DNA of 64,000 nt from Rhizobium leguminosarum (GTDB lineage: Bacteria > Pseudomonadota > Alphaproteobacteria > Rhizobiales > Rhizobiaceae). The notes below the pieces were generated by a model, which had not been told where the DNA came from, ran no database searches, and saw only the letters and a list, made by a program, of their open reading frames with translations. A program made the position numbers and the translations under genes. How positions within the stretch are numbered: the first letter of the stretch is position 1; the number at the start of each line of letters is the position of its first letter. Positions 53,097 to 61,815 of the stretch are shown one piece after another. The stretch spans positions 1 through 64,000 of the forward strand of contig NZ_MZMU01000022.1 of the NCBI RefSeq assembly GCF_004123835.1, in the 5' to 3' direction.

Positions 53097-53120
53097 CGGA
53101 GGGGCGACGGAGCCCCTCCG
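53097..53120 (-). terminator. Stem-loop between binding-protein and permease genes
   Basis: CGGAGGGGC (53097-53105) pairs perfectly with GCCCCTCCG (53112-53120), loop of 6. Such intra-operon hairpins usually lower permease expression relative to the abundant binding protein by partial termination or mRNA protection. Confidence 0.7.
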
Positions 53121-53133
53121 CTGATCGCGTTTG

Positions 53134-54444
53134 CTATTTATTGCGTCCGTATTTCTTGAACGTCGCGTTCCAGTCCGCTGCCAGAGAGTCGAGCACTTCC
53201 TTCGCCGTGCCTTGCCCGGCGGTGACGAAGGGGTAAATGCGCTGGTTCATCTGGATCAGCAGTTCGGCATATTCAGGCGTTGCCCAGAAATCCTTCACCT
53301 TGAACATGGTCTCGTAGAAGGCCTTGTTATAGGGTGTCGCGTTCTGAAATTCCGGCGATTCAAGCACCTTGGCGCTTGCCGTGTAGCCGCCGAGTTCGGC
53401 CCAGCGCTTCTGGGTCTCGTCCTTGATGAACCATTCGAGGAATTTCATCGCCTCTTCCTGGTTTTTTGAGTAGGAGATGACCGATATGCCTTGGCCGCCG
53501 AGCGCTGCGAATTGTTCGCCGTTCGGCCCCGCCGGATTGGCAAAGAAGCCGGTAACCTTGGCGTTCGGGTTGGACGCCTCGTTCACCAGGGCCGGGAAGA
53601 AGGCGAAGTAGTTCATGCTCATCGCCGCCAGGTTCTCGGTGATCGCCTGATTGTTCTCGACGAAGAAGGACTTGGCCCAGCCCGGGGGCGTAAAGCCGTA
53701 GAGCTCGCGATACAATTCGAGCGCCTTGACGTTCTTCTCGGAATTGATGATGCCGTCGACCTTGTAGCTCTGGTAGTCGCCGAGTTCGCCTCCAAAGGAG
53801 AAGATCGCGTTCTCGACACCCATGACGAGACCGTCATAAGAATTGTCGGTGTAGATGGCGATTCCGTAGCGCTTCTGGTCGGGACGGTGGAAGAACTCGG
53901 CGATGTCGCGCATCTCGGCCCATGTCTTCGGCGGGGCGAGGTCGTAGCCGTATTTGGCCTTGAACGCCTCCATCTCCTTGGGATCTTCGAACCAGTCCTT
54001 GCGGTAGGACCAGCCGACGGCGTCGCCTTCGGCCGGAACTGACCAATACTTTTTCGAGTTCGCCGGATACTCGGCGTAGTATTTCACTGTTGCCGGGGCC
54101 ATCACCTGGGTCAGATTGTGCTTGGTGAAGAATTCGGTCAGATCCACGTAATGTCCGGCTTCTGACGCTGCCCCGATCCATTGGCTGTCGCCGACGACCA
54201 TGTCATAGGCTGAACCCTTGGCGTTGAACTCCGTGAAGGCCTTGGTCTGGAAGTCGGCCCACGGTGTGGTCTCGACCGTGACTTTGACGCCGGTTTGAGC
54301 CTCGTATTCGTTCGCGAGTTCCTGAAGATAGTTAGCCGGGTCCCACTCGGCCCAGAAGATCGTCAGTTCCTGGGCCTGCGCGGATGTTCCGCAGGCCCAC
54401 ATCAATCCGACACCGGCCAACAGACCGGTCATAGTTTTGCGCAT
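53134..54444 (-). CDS. ABC transporter extracellular sugar-binding protein
   Basis: A 436-residue periplasmic binding protein (family 1). The Sec signal peptide is MRKTMTGLLAGVGLMWACGT and cleavage after SAQAQ is likely. The mature start QELTIFWAEWDPANYLQELA and later YWSVPAEGDAVGWSYRKDWF and GFFANPAGPNGEQFAALGGQ are typical of this class. ATG 54444 follows GGGAGG by 7 bases. It is the first gene of the six-gene importer operon. Likely ligand: a sugar or sugar acid handled by the neighbouring isomerases. Confidence 0.94.
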   Translation of the reverse strand: MRKTMTGLLAGVGLMWACGTSAQAQELTIFWAEWDPANYLQELANEYEAQTGVKVTVETTPWADFQTKAFTEFNAKGSAYDMVVGDSQWIGAASEAGHYVDLTEFFTKHNLTQVMAPATVKYYAEYPANSKKYWSVPAEGDAVGWSYRKDWFEDPKEMEAFKAKYGYDLAPPKTWAEMRDIAEFFHRPDQKRYGIAIYTDNSYDGLVMGVENAIFSFGGELGDYQSYKVDGIINSEKNVKALELYRELYGFTPPGWAKSFFVENNQAITENLAAMSMNYFAFFPALVNEASNPNAKVTGFFANPAGPNGEQFAALGGQGISVISYSKNQEEAMKFLEWFIKDETQKRWAELGGYTASAKVLESPEFQNATPYNKAFYETMFKVKDFWATPEYAELLIQMNQRIYPFVTAGQGTAKEVLDSLAADWNATFKKYGRNK

Positions 54445-54593
54445 AACGTTTCCTCCCATTTATGCACGCTTCCCGCGTCATCGCGGGCCTCCCGATCTGG
54501 CTTCCCGATCCTCCTGGGTAATATTCGTGCTGGGGGTCCTCCTCGACCCCTAGCGCGTTTCAGATCTCAAGCCTGAATGTCGTTTCCCTGATC

Positions 54594-54604
54594 TGGTATT
54601 ACCA
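54594..54604. promoter_or_regulatory. FadR/GntR-type operator upstream of importer operon
   Basis: TGGTATTACCA, an exact match to TNGTNNNACNA, 150 bases before the binding-protein start. It matches the sites at 44560-44593. Confidence 0.6.
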
Positions 54605-54773
54605 AATGCCATTATCGTCAAGCGCAACCTCGGAGAGCTTTCATCAAAGACTCGCCTTCGAAGTTTCGATGTCTTTCCCCCGCAATTGCAGGCCTGCTGA
54701 CGCAGGTTTGTTGGACCGTCTCGCATTCATCATCGCTGATCCAGACCGCAATACAAGTATATATTACTGACAC

Positions 54774-54784
54774 TGGTCTAACCA
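54774..54784. promoter_or_regulatory. Second FadR/GntR-type operator upstream of importer operon
   Basis: TGGTCTAACCA, inside the 5-bp-arm palindrome CTGGT-CTA-ACCAG (54773-54785). It lies 330 bases before the importer and 30 bases beyond the end of the tetR-type gene. The remaining 350-base gap holds no gene. Confidence 0.55.
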
Positions 54785-54813
54785 GTTGGTGCGCCAAGTC
54801 CGGGCGCGCCACG

Positions 54814-55452
54814 TCATGCTTTGCTCTCCGCTTGCCGTAACGCGGTATCAACAAGCGCCTTGGCGGCCCACTCGGCAACAGACTGCGCACTTTCCGAGGT
54901 CAGGCCCCAGATATCCTTCAACACGATCAGCACCTCGACGCCGAAGACAAGCGAAAGCGCCTGCGCAAGGCGTTCCCGGGATTCGGGCGGCACGGTGCCC
55001 TGCAGGGGGGCCGTCACGCACTTGAGCAGGTCGACCCGGTGGCCGCGCGTGAATAGCGGCTCGTTGCCGAGCGTGCCGGCCTGGCGCTGCGCCCACTGGT
55101 CCAGCGAAAGTTTCAGCGCCGCCTTGAAGGTGGCTTCGAACTCGTCGATGCGCGGCATTGCGGTCGCCAAGAGGTCGGCAACGCGGGTGCGTGCATCCGG
55201 ACTGTCCGACGACCAGCTGAGTATCGGCCCCAGAGCCTCGTCCACCACGGCATGCACGAGCGCGGCCTGGCTCGGAAAGTAACGGTAGGCCGTCGCGCGC
55301 GAGACTTCGGCAGCCTCGGCGACTTCACTTACCGACGGAGTGATGCCGGACTGCATGATCCGCGTTGCCGTTTCGAGCATCAGTTTTCGCGTTCTGGCAC
55401 GCGGGCCTCGCTCGGTCCTGATTGTTTCGTTCTGTTGACGTGAGACATCCAT
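54814..55452 (-). CDS. TetR-family transcriptional regulator
   Basis: A 212-residue repressor. N-terminal HTH: PSVSEVAEAAEVSRATAYRYFPSQ; the C-terminal helical ligand domain is of the AcrR C type. ATG 55452 is preferred because upstream codons enter the divergent promoter region. GTGAGAC/GTCTCAC repeats lie across its start and promoter. It is divergent from the Tm-1-like gene and is the probable regulator of the 55.5-59.3 kb operon. Confidence 0.92.
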   Translation of the reverse strand: MDVSRQQNETIRTERGPRARTRKLMLETATRIMQSGITPSVSEVAEAAEVSRATAYRYFPSQAALVHAVVDEALGPILSWSSDSPDARTRVADLLATAMPRIDEFEATFKAALKLSLDQWAQRQAGTLGNEPLFTRGHRVDLLKCVTAPLQGTVPPESRERLAQALSLVFGVEVLIVLKDIWGLTSESAQSVAEWAAKALVDTALRQAESKA

Positions 55453-55516
55453 GTCTTTATGATACGCACGTCTCACAATTTTGCAAGGGCCTGTCGCTTT
55501 GCCTCGAACGTGAGAT
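55440..55516. promoter_or_regulatory. TetR-type operator region with GTGAGAY repeats
   Basis: GTGAGAC (55440-55446), its inverse GTCTCAC (55470-55476) and a third GTGAGAT (55510-55516) lie between and within the ends of the divergent tetR-type and Tm-1-like genes. They are the only repeated elements there. Confidence 0.55.
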
Positions 55517-55552
55517 ATGCCGGGAGGAAATCCACCCGGTCGCGGAGGGGAC

Positions 55553-56749
55553 ATGAAGCAGATCTACGTCGTCGGCACCGCCGACACGAAGGGCGAGGAG
55601 CTTGCTTATCTGGCCGCTTGCATCGAAGCGGCGGGCGGGGGTGTTGTCCGCGTCGACGTCGGCATAGGCGAGCCTGCGACCGCCGTCGATGTGAAAGCCG
55701 ATACTGTCGCCGCATGCCATCCGGACGGGGCTGGAGCCGTCCTTGCCAGTGGCGACCGCGGAACGGCGGTCGAGGCGATGGGCATTGCCTTCGCGCGCTT
55801 CCTCGTGGAGCGCCAGGACATTGCCGGCGTCATCGGTATCGGTGGAGGCGGGGGCACTTCGATCATCACCGCAGGCATGCGCCAATTGCCGCTCGGCCTG
55901 CCAAAGATCATGGTCTCGACGCTCGCATCCGGCGATGTCGCTCCCTACGTCGATGTTTCCGACATTGTGATGATGCCCTCGGTCACCGACATGGCGGGCC
56001 TGAACCGGCTGAGCCGTGTCATCCTTCACAACGCCGCCCAGGCGATCACCGCCATGTCCCGCCGGCCGGCTGAGGTGACTGCATCCAAACCCGCCCTCGG
56101 GCTTACCATGTTCGGCGTTACCACACCTGCCGTATCCGCCATGGTCGAGCGCCTCCGAGCGGATTATGATTGCCTGGTCTTCCACGCCACAGGCACGGGT
56201 GGGCGCGCGATGGAGAAGCTTGCCGACAGCGAGCTCATCTCTGGCGTGCTCGACATCACGACGACCGAGGTCTGCGACCTGCTTTTCGGCGGCGTCCTGC
56301 CCGCCACCTCGGACCGCTTCGGCGCCATTGCTCGCAAAGGCCTGCCCTATGTCGGCTCGGTCGGTGCGCTCGACATGGTGAACTTCTGGGCGCCGGAGAC
56401 CGTCCCGGAGCGCTATGCCGGCCGGCTGTTTTACCGCCACAACCCGAACGTCACCTTGATGCGCACGACGTCGGCCGAATGCGCGCAGATTGGCCGCTGG
56501 ATCGGCGACAAGCTCAATCTCTGCCGCGGCCCCCTACGCTTCCTCATTCCTGAAAAGGGCGTTTCGGCCCTCGACATCGAAGGCGGTCCGTTCTTCGATC
56601 CGCAAGCCGACGCCGCGCTTTTTGCCGCGCTCGAGGCGACGGTGAAGCCGACGGCATCGCGACGTATTATTCGCCTGCCGCTCCATATCAACGACCCGCA
56701 CTTCGCCGAGGCCGCCGTCGCGGCCTATCGTGACATCGCCAACCCCTGA
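55553..56749 (+). CDS. Tm-1-like ATP-binding protein (UPF0261 family)
   Basis: A 398-residue two-domain protein. The N-terminal Rossmann-like part (IYVVGTADTKGEELAYLA, IGIGGGGGTSIITAGM) is followed by the C-terminal part (HATGTGGRAMEKLADSELI, DITTTEVCDLLFGGVL). It matches the UPF0261/Tm-1 N-terminal family, named after the tomato virus-resistance protein. In bacteria it is nearly always paired with the PEP-hydrolase-like gene that follows here 11 bases on. ATG 55553 sits behind GGAGGGG. Biochemical function is unknown; a role in an organic-acid pathway is inferred from neighbours. Confidence 0.92.
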   Translation: MKQIYVVGTADTKGEELAYLAACIEAAGGGVVRVDVGIGEPATAVDVKADTVAACHPDGAGAVLASGDRGTAVEAMGIAFARFLVERQDIAGVIGIGGGGGTSIITAGMRQLPLGLPKIMVSTLASGDVAPYVDVSDIVMMPSVTDMAGLNRLSRVILHNAAQAITAMSRRPAEVTASKPALGLTMFGVTTPAVSAMVERLRADYDCLVFHATGTGGRAMEKLADSELISGVLDITTTEVCDLLFGGVLPATSDRFGAIARKGLPYVGSVGALDMVNFWAPETVPERYAGRLFYRHNPNVTLMRTTSAECAQIGRWIGDKLNLCRGPLRFLIPEKGVSALDIEGGPFFDPQADAALFAALEATVKPTASRRIIRLPLHINDPHFAEAAVAAYRDIANP

Positions 56750-56760
56750 GAGACAAATTG

Positions 56761-57603
56761 ATGCCAGCCATACCGCGCAAGACCATCCTCGAAAAATTTC
56801 ACGGCATGATCGCAGCCGGCGTGCCAATCGTCGGCGGCGGTGCCGGCACCGGCATCTCCGCCAAGGCCGAGGAGGCAGGCGGCATCGACCTCATCATTAT
56901 CTACAATTCTGGGCGCTACCGAATGGCGGGGCGCGGTTCGGCGGCCGGACTGCTCGCCTATGGCAATGCCAACGAGATTGTGAAGGACATGGCGCTCGAA
57001 GTGTTGCCGGTCGTGAAAAAGACGCCGGTTCTCGCCGGGGTCAACGGCACGGACCCCTTCGTGCTGATGCCGCGCTTCCTCGCCGACCTCAAGGCAATGG
57101 GCTTTTCCGGCGTACAGAACTTCCCCACAATCGGCCTCTTCGATGGCCGGATGCGGCAGAGTTTCGAGGAGACAGGCATGAGCTACAATCTGGAGGTCGA
57201 GATGATCGCCACCGCCCACGGGCTCGACCTGCTGACGACGCCCTATGTTTTCAACGAGAGCGAAGCTATCGCCATGACGGTCGCCGGCGCCGACATCATT
57301 GTGGCGCATATGGGGGTGACGACCGGCGGCACGATCGGGGCCACCTCCGGCAAGTCCCTCGATGACTGCGTCGATGAGATCGCTGCAATTTCCAAGGCGG
57401 CACGTTCCGTGCGCGACGACGTCATTGTGCTCTGCCATGGCGGCCCGATCTCCATGCCGGAGGATGCGCGCTACGTTCTCGAGCGTTGCCCTGGCTGCCA
57501 CGGCTTTTATGGCGCAAGCTCGATGGAGCGCCTGCCGGCAGAGGCGGCAATTCGCAAGCAGACCGAAGATTTCAAGGCGCTCGCCATCGGCGCGGTCGTC
57601 TGA
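56761..57603 (+). CDS. Phosphoenolpyruvate hydrolase-family TIM-barrel protein
   Basis: A 280-residue TIM-barrel enzyme of the PEP hydrolase/isocitrate-lyase-like type. Features: PIVGGGAGTGISAKAEEAGG, YNSGRYRMAGRGSAAGLLAY, GVQNFPTIGLFDG, VAHMGVTTGGTIGA and CHGGPISMPEDARYVL. The partner is the Tm-1-like gene upstream; the pair is conserved across bacteria. ATG 61 bases into this line (56761) is preferred over the adjoining TTG. Reaction unknown; the family hydrolyses or cleaves enolpyruvyl-type bonds. Confidence 0.9.
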   Translation: MPAIPRKTILEKFHGMIAAGVPIVGGGAGTGISAKAEEAGGIDLIIIYNSGRYRMAGRGSAAGLLAYGNANEIVKDMALEVLPVVKKTPVLAGVNGTDPFVLMPRFLADLKAMGFSGVQNFPTIGLFDGRMRQSFEETGMSYNLEVEMIATAHGLDLLTTPYVFNESEAIAMTVAGADIIVAHMGVTTGGTIGATSGKSLDDCVDEIAAISKAARSVRDDVIVLCHGGPISMPEDARYVLERCPGCHGFYGASSMERLPAEAAIRKQTEDFKALAIGAVV

Positions 57604-57628
57604 GGAAGGATGTGGAGGAGGCGGTTTC

Positions 57629-58042
57629 ATGGTAAAGGACAAGTACTTCATCTATCCTGAGGATGTGAGCGCCTTCGGCTTCGACTGGGGCAAGCTGTCG
57701 CTGACTGTGGCGCCCGAGGTCAACGGCGCCAGCCGCTTTTCCGGCGGTGTCGTCGAACTGCCGAGCGGCGAGGGCCATTCCCGCCACAACCATCCGGGCG
57801 CGGAGGAAATTATCTTCGTGATTTCCGGCGAAGGCGAGCAGATGGTCGAGGACGAGACGGGTAATCCGATCACGCAGAAGGTCGCCACCGGCTGCACGAT
57901 CTATATTCCGGAAAGCCGCTTTCATTCGACGAAGAACACTGGCGGCGGAAAGATGCTCCTCTTCGTGGTCTACTCACCGGCGGGGCCGGAGCTTGCGCTT
58001 CGCGATTTGCCGGACTTCCGCCTGCTGCCGCCGGGCTTCTGA
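57629..58042 (+). CDS. Single-domain cupin protein
   Basis: A 137-residue cupin. Motif 1 is GHSRHNHPGAEEIIFVISGEG (two His, Glu) and motif 2 PESRFHSTKN (His), so a metal site is intact. ATG 57629 follows GGAGGAGG, 25 bases after the PEP-hydrolase-like gene. Upstream codons in the frame overlap that gene and are not part of it. It probably binds or isomerises a small acid or sugar of the same pathway. Confidence 0.9.
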   Translation: MVKDKYFIYPEDVSAFGFDWGKLSLTVAPEVNGASRFSGGVVELPSGEGHSRHNHPGAEEIIFVISGEGEQMVEDETGNPITQKVATGCTIYIPESRFHSTKNTGGGKMLLFVVYSPAGPELALRDLPDFRLLPPGF

Positions 58043-58074
58043 GGCGGCGCATCCATTTTCTGGGAGGAAAGACG

Positions 58075-59265
58075 ATGAACGACAATGCAGGGCAAACAAG
58101 GCAGGCCGCCGTGACGCCGTTCGATACGGCCAAGCTCGACCGTCTCATGGAGGAAGCCGGTATCGACGTCATCGTCGCCACTTCCAAACACAACACGCAA
58201 TATCTCATGGGCGGCTATAAGTTCATCTTCTTCGCCGCCATGGATGCGATCGGGCATAGCCGGTACCTGCCGATGGTGATTTATGAGAAAGGCGCGCCTG
58301 ATCACTCCGCCTATGTGGGTAACCGTATGGAGGGCGCAGAGCACCAGAACAACCCATTCTGGACGCCCGCCGTGCATACGGCGAGTTGGGGCACGCAGGA
58401 CGCCACCGGGCTCGCCGCCGAGCACCTGAAGAAAATCGGCAAGGCCGGTGGGCGCATCGGCATCGAGCCAGCCTTCATGCCATCCGACGCCCGCGACCTC
58501 CTTGCCTCTCGGCTGGACGGCGCTCGATTTGTCGATGCCACGCATGTGTTGGAGCGGCTAAGGGCGGTCAAGACGCCGGATGAACTGGCAAAGCTGAGGC
58601 GCGCCTCCGAACTGATTACCGACTCTATGCTGGCGACAGTCGCGGCGGCCCGGGCCGGCTCGACGAAGATGGAGATCATCGAGCAGCTGCGCCGGGAGGA
58701 AACGAACCGCGGCCTGCACTTCGAATATTGCCTGCTGACGCTTGGCTCCAGCCACAACCGCGCGGGCTCGCCGCAAGCCTGGGTCGAGGGCGAGATTCTG
58801 TCGATCGATTCCGGCGGCAACTATCACGGATATATCGGTGACCTCTGCCGCATGGGTGTGCTCGGCGAGCCGGATGCGGAGCTGGAGGACCTTCTGGCTG
58901 AAGTCGAATGCATCCAGCAAGCGGCCTTCGCCAAGGTTAGGGCAGGCGCTCCGGGCAGTGAAATGATTGAGGCGGCACAAGCCGAGCTCAAGGCCTCGCC
59001 GTCGGCGGCCTTCACCGACTTTTTCTGCCATGGCATGGGCCTCATCGCCCACGAAGCGCCATTCCTCATGACGAACCACCCCGTCACCTATGATGGCATC
59101 GATGCCGACAAGCCGCTGGAAGCCGGGAGCGTGATCTCGGTCGAGACGACGATGCTTCACCCGAAACGCGGATTCATCAAGCTGGAGGATACGCTTGCCG
59201 TCACCGATGGCGGCTATGAAATGTTCGGCGACCGTGGCCGCGGCTGGAACCGCGGCGGAGCGTGA
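58075..59265 (+). CDS. M24-family metallopeptidase-like enzyme
   Basis: A 396-residue pita-bread enzyme (Xaa-Pro peptidase/creatinase superfamily). The N-terminal creatinase-type domain precedes the catalytic domain. Metal ligands: two Asp in SIDSGGNYHGYIGDLCRMG (11 apart), His in FCHGMGLIAHEA, Glu in SVETTM and Glu in IKLEDTLA. ATG 58075 follows GGAGGAAAG. It closes the TetR-controlled operon. Position argues for a small-molecule amidohydrolase-like role rather than protein turnover. It differs from the DddP-like M24 gene at 12271. Confidence 0.9.
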   Translation: MNDNAGQTRQAAVTPFDTAKLDRLMEEAGIDVIVATSKHNTQYLMGGYKFIFFAAMDAIGHSRYLPMVIYEKGAPDHSAYVGNRMEGAEHQNNPFWTPAVHTASWGTQDATGLAAEHLKKIGKAGGRIGIEPAFMPSDARDLLASRLDGARFVDATHVLERLRAVKTPDELAKLRRASELITDSMLATVAAARAGSTKMEIIEQLRREETNRGLHFEYCLLTLGSSHNRAGSPQAWVEGEILSIDSGGNYHGYIGDLCRMGVLGEPDAELEDLLAEVECIQQAAFAKVRAGAPGSEMIEAAQAELKASPSAAFTDFFCHGMGLIAHEAPFLMTNHPVTYDGIDADKPLEAGSVISVETTMLHPKRGFIKLEDTLAVTDGGYEMFGDRGRGWNRGGA

Positions 59266-59285
59266 TTGCAGGCCCAACCGCAAAG

Positions 59286-59316
59286 AAGGCCCGGCAGATG
59301 TCAGCTGCCGGGCCTT
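59286..59316. terminator. Strong bidirectional terminator
   Basis: A 12-bp stem (59286-59297 with 59305-59316) with a 7-base loop, followed by TT on the plus strand, between the convergent M24 and DJ-1 genes. Confidence 0.85.
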
Positions 59317-59338
59317 TTCGTTACTTGGTACCGTCGTC

Positions 59339-59932
59339 TCAGCTGTGGTGAATCTCTGTTCCCAGCACCTTCAGGCATTCGCGGATAAAGGCGGCGAGCG
59401 CCGTCCAGCCCTTGGCCGAAACCATCGTGCCATCGACATAGGCTTCGGTCGGCGAGAGGTCGATATAGGTTCCGCCCGCCAGGGTGACCTCCGGTTCGCA
59501 GGCCCCAAGTGCACCCACCTTCTTGCCGCGAACGACACCGTCGACCGCGATCAGGATCTGGACCCCGTGGCAGATGGTGAAGATCGGCTTCTTCTGCTCA
59601 TGGAAATGACGCACCATTGCCTGCACCCGCTTGTCGGTGCGGATATATTCCGGTCCGCGCCCGCCGGCGCAGTAGACGGCATGATACTGGTCGAGCTGGT
59701 TCTCGGCCTCGGAAAACGTTTTGTTGATGGTGACGTTGTGCCCGAGTTTTTCGGTGTAGGTCTGGTCTCCCTCGAAATCGTGCAGCGACGTCCTGAGGAT
59801 GTCACCGGCTTTCTTATCCGGGCACACGACGTGCACCGTGTGGCCGACCGCCTCCATCGCCTGCTGATAGACGAAGATTTCGTACTCCTCGGTGAAATCG
59901 CCGGTGAGCATCAGGATTTTCTTGCCTGGCAT
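59339..59932 (-). CDS. DJ-1/PfpI-family protein
   Basis: A 197-residue protein of the class I amidotransferase-like superfamily. The nucleophile cysteine is in TICHGVQILIA; the acidic partner is in the early segment LTGDFTEEYEIFVY, and AGGRGPEYIR is family-typical. Relatives are glyoxalase III/deglycase-like or protease-like. ATG 59932 follows GAGGAGGAG. It lies 56 bases after the GntR gene on the same strand and probably forms a unit with it. Confidence 0.92.
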   Translation of the reverse strand: MPGKKILMLTGDFTEEYEIFVYQQAMEAVGHTVHVVCPDKKAGDILRTSLHDFEGDQTYTEKLGHNVTINKTFSEAENQLDQYHAVYCAGGRGPEYIRTDKRVQAMVRHFHEQKKPIFTICHGVQILIAVDGVVRGKKVGALGACEPEVTLAGGTYIDLSPTEAYVDGTMVSAKGWTALAAFIRECLKVLGTEIHHS

Positions 59933-59988
59933 GGGTTCTCCTCCTCGTTGTCAGATCGGGCAGGCACGACGTTGCCTGCCGGGGTTGC

Positions 59989-60684
59989 TCAAATTTCGAA
60001 GGCCGGTAACAGCCGGTCGCGCGAATGTTCGATATGGATGCGCATTGCGTTCGCAGCCGCGCCCGGGTCGCGCGCCGCAAAGGCATCGAGCAGCGTCTGA
60101 TGCTCGGCGAGCGCCTCCTCGGTGACACGGCGATGAAACATCAGACGGAAGATGTGGAAATGCGTGTGCTGGAATGTCAGCATCTCGCGGATCAACTCGT
60201 TGCCGGCAAATTCCATGATGCGGTCATGGAAAATAGCGTCCTTGCGGGCGAAGGCCGAATAGTTCGCTCGTTCGTCCCTGTTGTCGCTGCGTGTCATCAC
60301 CCCTGCGGCCTCCGTCAGGATGGCCAGCTTTTCGTCGTTCATCGCCTTGGCAGCCTTCGCAGCGCCGGCAGGTTCCAGCAGCAGGCGCAATTCATAGAGC
60401 TCGTCGAAGCGGTGGCGCGTAATCTGGGGCGCGGCACGATAGCCGACGAGATGCTGCTTGACGACGAGGCCCTCGCCTTCAAGCCGGCCAAGGGCTTCGC
60501 GGATCGGCGTATGGGAGACGTTGAACTCCTTGACCAGGTTGTCGACCGTGATGCGCGCACCCGGCGCTATCTTCAACGACATGAGCTGGTTGAAGATTGC
60601 CTCGTAGACGTCGCCCGCCAGGCTGTTGGCGCGCGGTATCTGGGTTGTGCCCGTTGAGGGTTCATTCAATCTCGTCGAAATCAT
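59989..60684 (-). CDS. FadR-subfamily GntR regulator
   Basis: A 231-residue regulator. Winged HTH: RITVDNLVKEFNVSHTPIREALGRLE; FCD domain: YELRLLLEPAGAAKAAK, DAIFHDRIMEFAGNELI, EHQTLLDAFAARD. ATG 60684 follows GAGGCAAG. It is divergent from the Ldh-family gene 96 bases away; a 7-bp inverted repeat in the gap is its probable operator. Confidence 0.92.
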   Translation of the reverse strand: MISTRLNEPSTGTTQIPRANSLAGDVYEAIFNQLMSLKIAPGARITVDNLVKEFNVSHTPIREALGRLEGEGLVVKQHLVGYRAAPQITRHRFDELYELRLLLEPAGAAKAAKAMNDEKLAILTEAAGVMTRSDNRDERANYSAFARKDAIFHDRIMEFAGNELIREMLTFQHTHFHIFRLMFHRRVTEEALAEHQTLLDAFAARDPGAAANAMRIHIEHSRDRLLPAFEI

Positions 60685-60742
60685 CTGCTGCCTTGCCTCT
60701 TGACAGGTTCAATCGCTAGCACGATGCTGCGGCCAAGACAAT

Positions 60743-60769
60743 CCTATATCCTATACGATTTAATATAGG
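60743..60769. promoter_or_regulatory. Probable GntR operator before the Ldh-family gene
   Basis: CCTATAT (60743-60749) and ATATAGG (60763-60769) are perfect inverses. Between them lies ATCCTATACGAT, itself close to the ATNGTATACNAT-type sites of FCD-domain GntR proteins. Confidence 0.6.
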
Positions 60770-60780
60770 GAGCAAGAATC

Positions 60781-61815
60781 GTGCGCGTATCCGAAGCGGC
60801 AGCCCTCGCGCTTGCCACCCGCCTGCTGGAGGAACATGGCGCACCGCGTGACCATGCGGCCCTGCAGGCTCGCGTCCTGGTAACGGCGGAGATGAAGGGG
60901 CACCCCTCGCATGGCCTGTACCGGCTTCCGCGGCTGGTCGAACGGATCGAGCGCGGTGTCATTGACCCGCAGACGAAGGGCACGCAGCGCTGGCGCGCGG
61001 ATGCGGTGCTGGAGGTGGAGGGTTCGTCGGGATTTGGCCCCGTCGTCGCCATGGCCGCGATCGAGCGGCTGGCGCCTAACATTCCGGATCTTGGCATCGG
61101 CCTTGTCGCCGTGCGCAATGCCAACCATCTCGGCATGCTCGCGCATTATGTGGAGGCCATCGCCGCAATGGGTTTCGTCGGCATCGCGCTCTCGTCGAGC
61201 GAGGCGCTGGTCCATTCCTTCGGCGGTACACGGGCCATGCTCGGCACCAACCCCATCGCCATCGCCGTACCGACCGCCAAAGAACCGCTCGTGCTCGACC
61301 TTGCTACCAGCCTCGTGCCGATGGGCAGGATCCATCACCACGCGGCGACCGGGAGGCCCATTCCCGAGGGATGGGCACGCGATGCGGCCGGCAACCCGAC
61401 GACCGATCCGGGGCGTGCCAAGGCCGGCGCGATTGCGCCCTTCGGCGACGCGAAGGGCTACGGCCTCAGCATCGCTATGGAGCTGCTGGTGGCAGCTCTT
61501 GCAGGTTCGGCGCTCGCGCCGGATGTGCGCGGCACGCTCGACAGCCAGTCGCCATGCAACAAAGGCGACGTCTTCATCTTGATCGAGCCCAGTCTGGCGC
61601 CGGGACTGCCGGAGCGGCTGTCGACCTATCTCGATGCCGTGCGCGCTTCACCACCCGCCAGCGCCGGCGAACCGGTTCTCGTCCCGGGCGATCGTGCCCG
61701 CCGGCGACGGGCGGCGGCAAGCCGCAACGGGTTCGAGATCGACCAGCGCCTCTGGGCAGACCTCAACGCGCTTTCGCGCCCGCGCATTGTGGCCTTCGAG
61801 GGACAAAGATCATGA
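60781..61815 (+). CDS. Ldh-family NAD(P)-dependent oxidoreductase
   Basis: A 344-residue member of the malate/L-lactate dehydrogenase (type 2, non-Rossmann) family, which includes ureidoglycolate and 2,3-diketogulonate reductases. Stretches: KGHPSHGLYRLPRLVERIE (catalytic His), NANHLGMLAHYVEAIAAMG, AMLGTNPIAIAVPT and FGDAKGYGLSIAMELLVAAL. GTG 60781 follows AGGGAG. Its stop overlaps the ATG of the next gene (ATGA). It probably oxidises a 2-hydroxy acid. Confidence 0.92.
   Translation: MRVSEAAALALATRLLEEHGAPRDHAALQARVLVTAEMKGHPSHGLYRLPRLVERIERGVIDPQTKGTQRWRADAVLEVEGSSGFGPVVAMAAIERLAPNIPDLGIGLVAVRNANHLGMLAHYVEAIAAMGFVGIALSSSEALVHSFGGTRAMLGTNPIAIAVPTAKEPLVLDLATSLVPMGRIHHHAATGRPIPEGWARDAAGNPTTDPGRAKAGAIAPFGDAKGYGLSIAMELLVAALAGSALAPDVRGTLDSQSPCNKGDVFILIEPSLAPGLPERLSTYLDAVRASPPASAGEPVLVPGDRARRRRAAASRNGFEIDQRLWADLNALSRPRIVAFEGQRS

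Noticed and set aside
61371..61811. N-terminal extension of the iron alcohol dehydrogenase
   Set aside because: It lies inside the Ldh gene in another frame; the family start matches ATG 61812.
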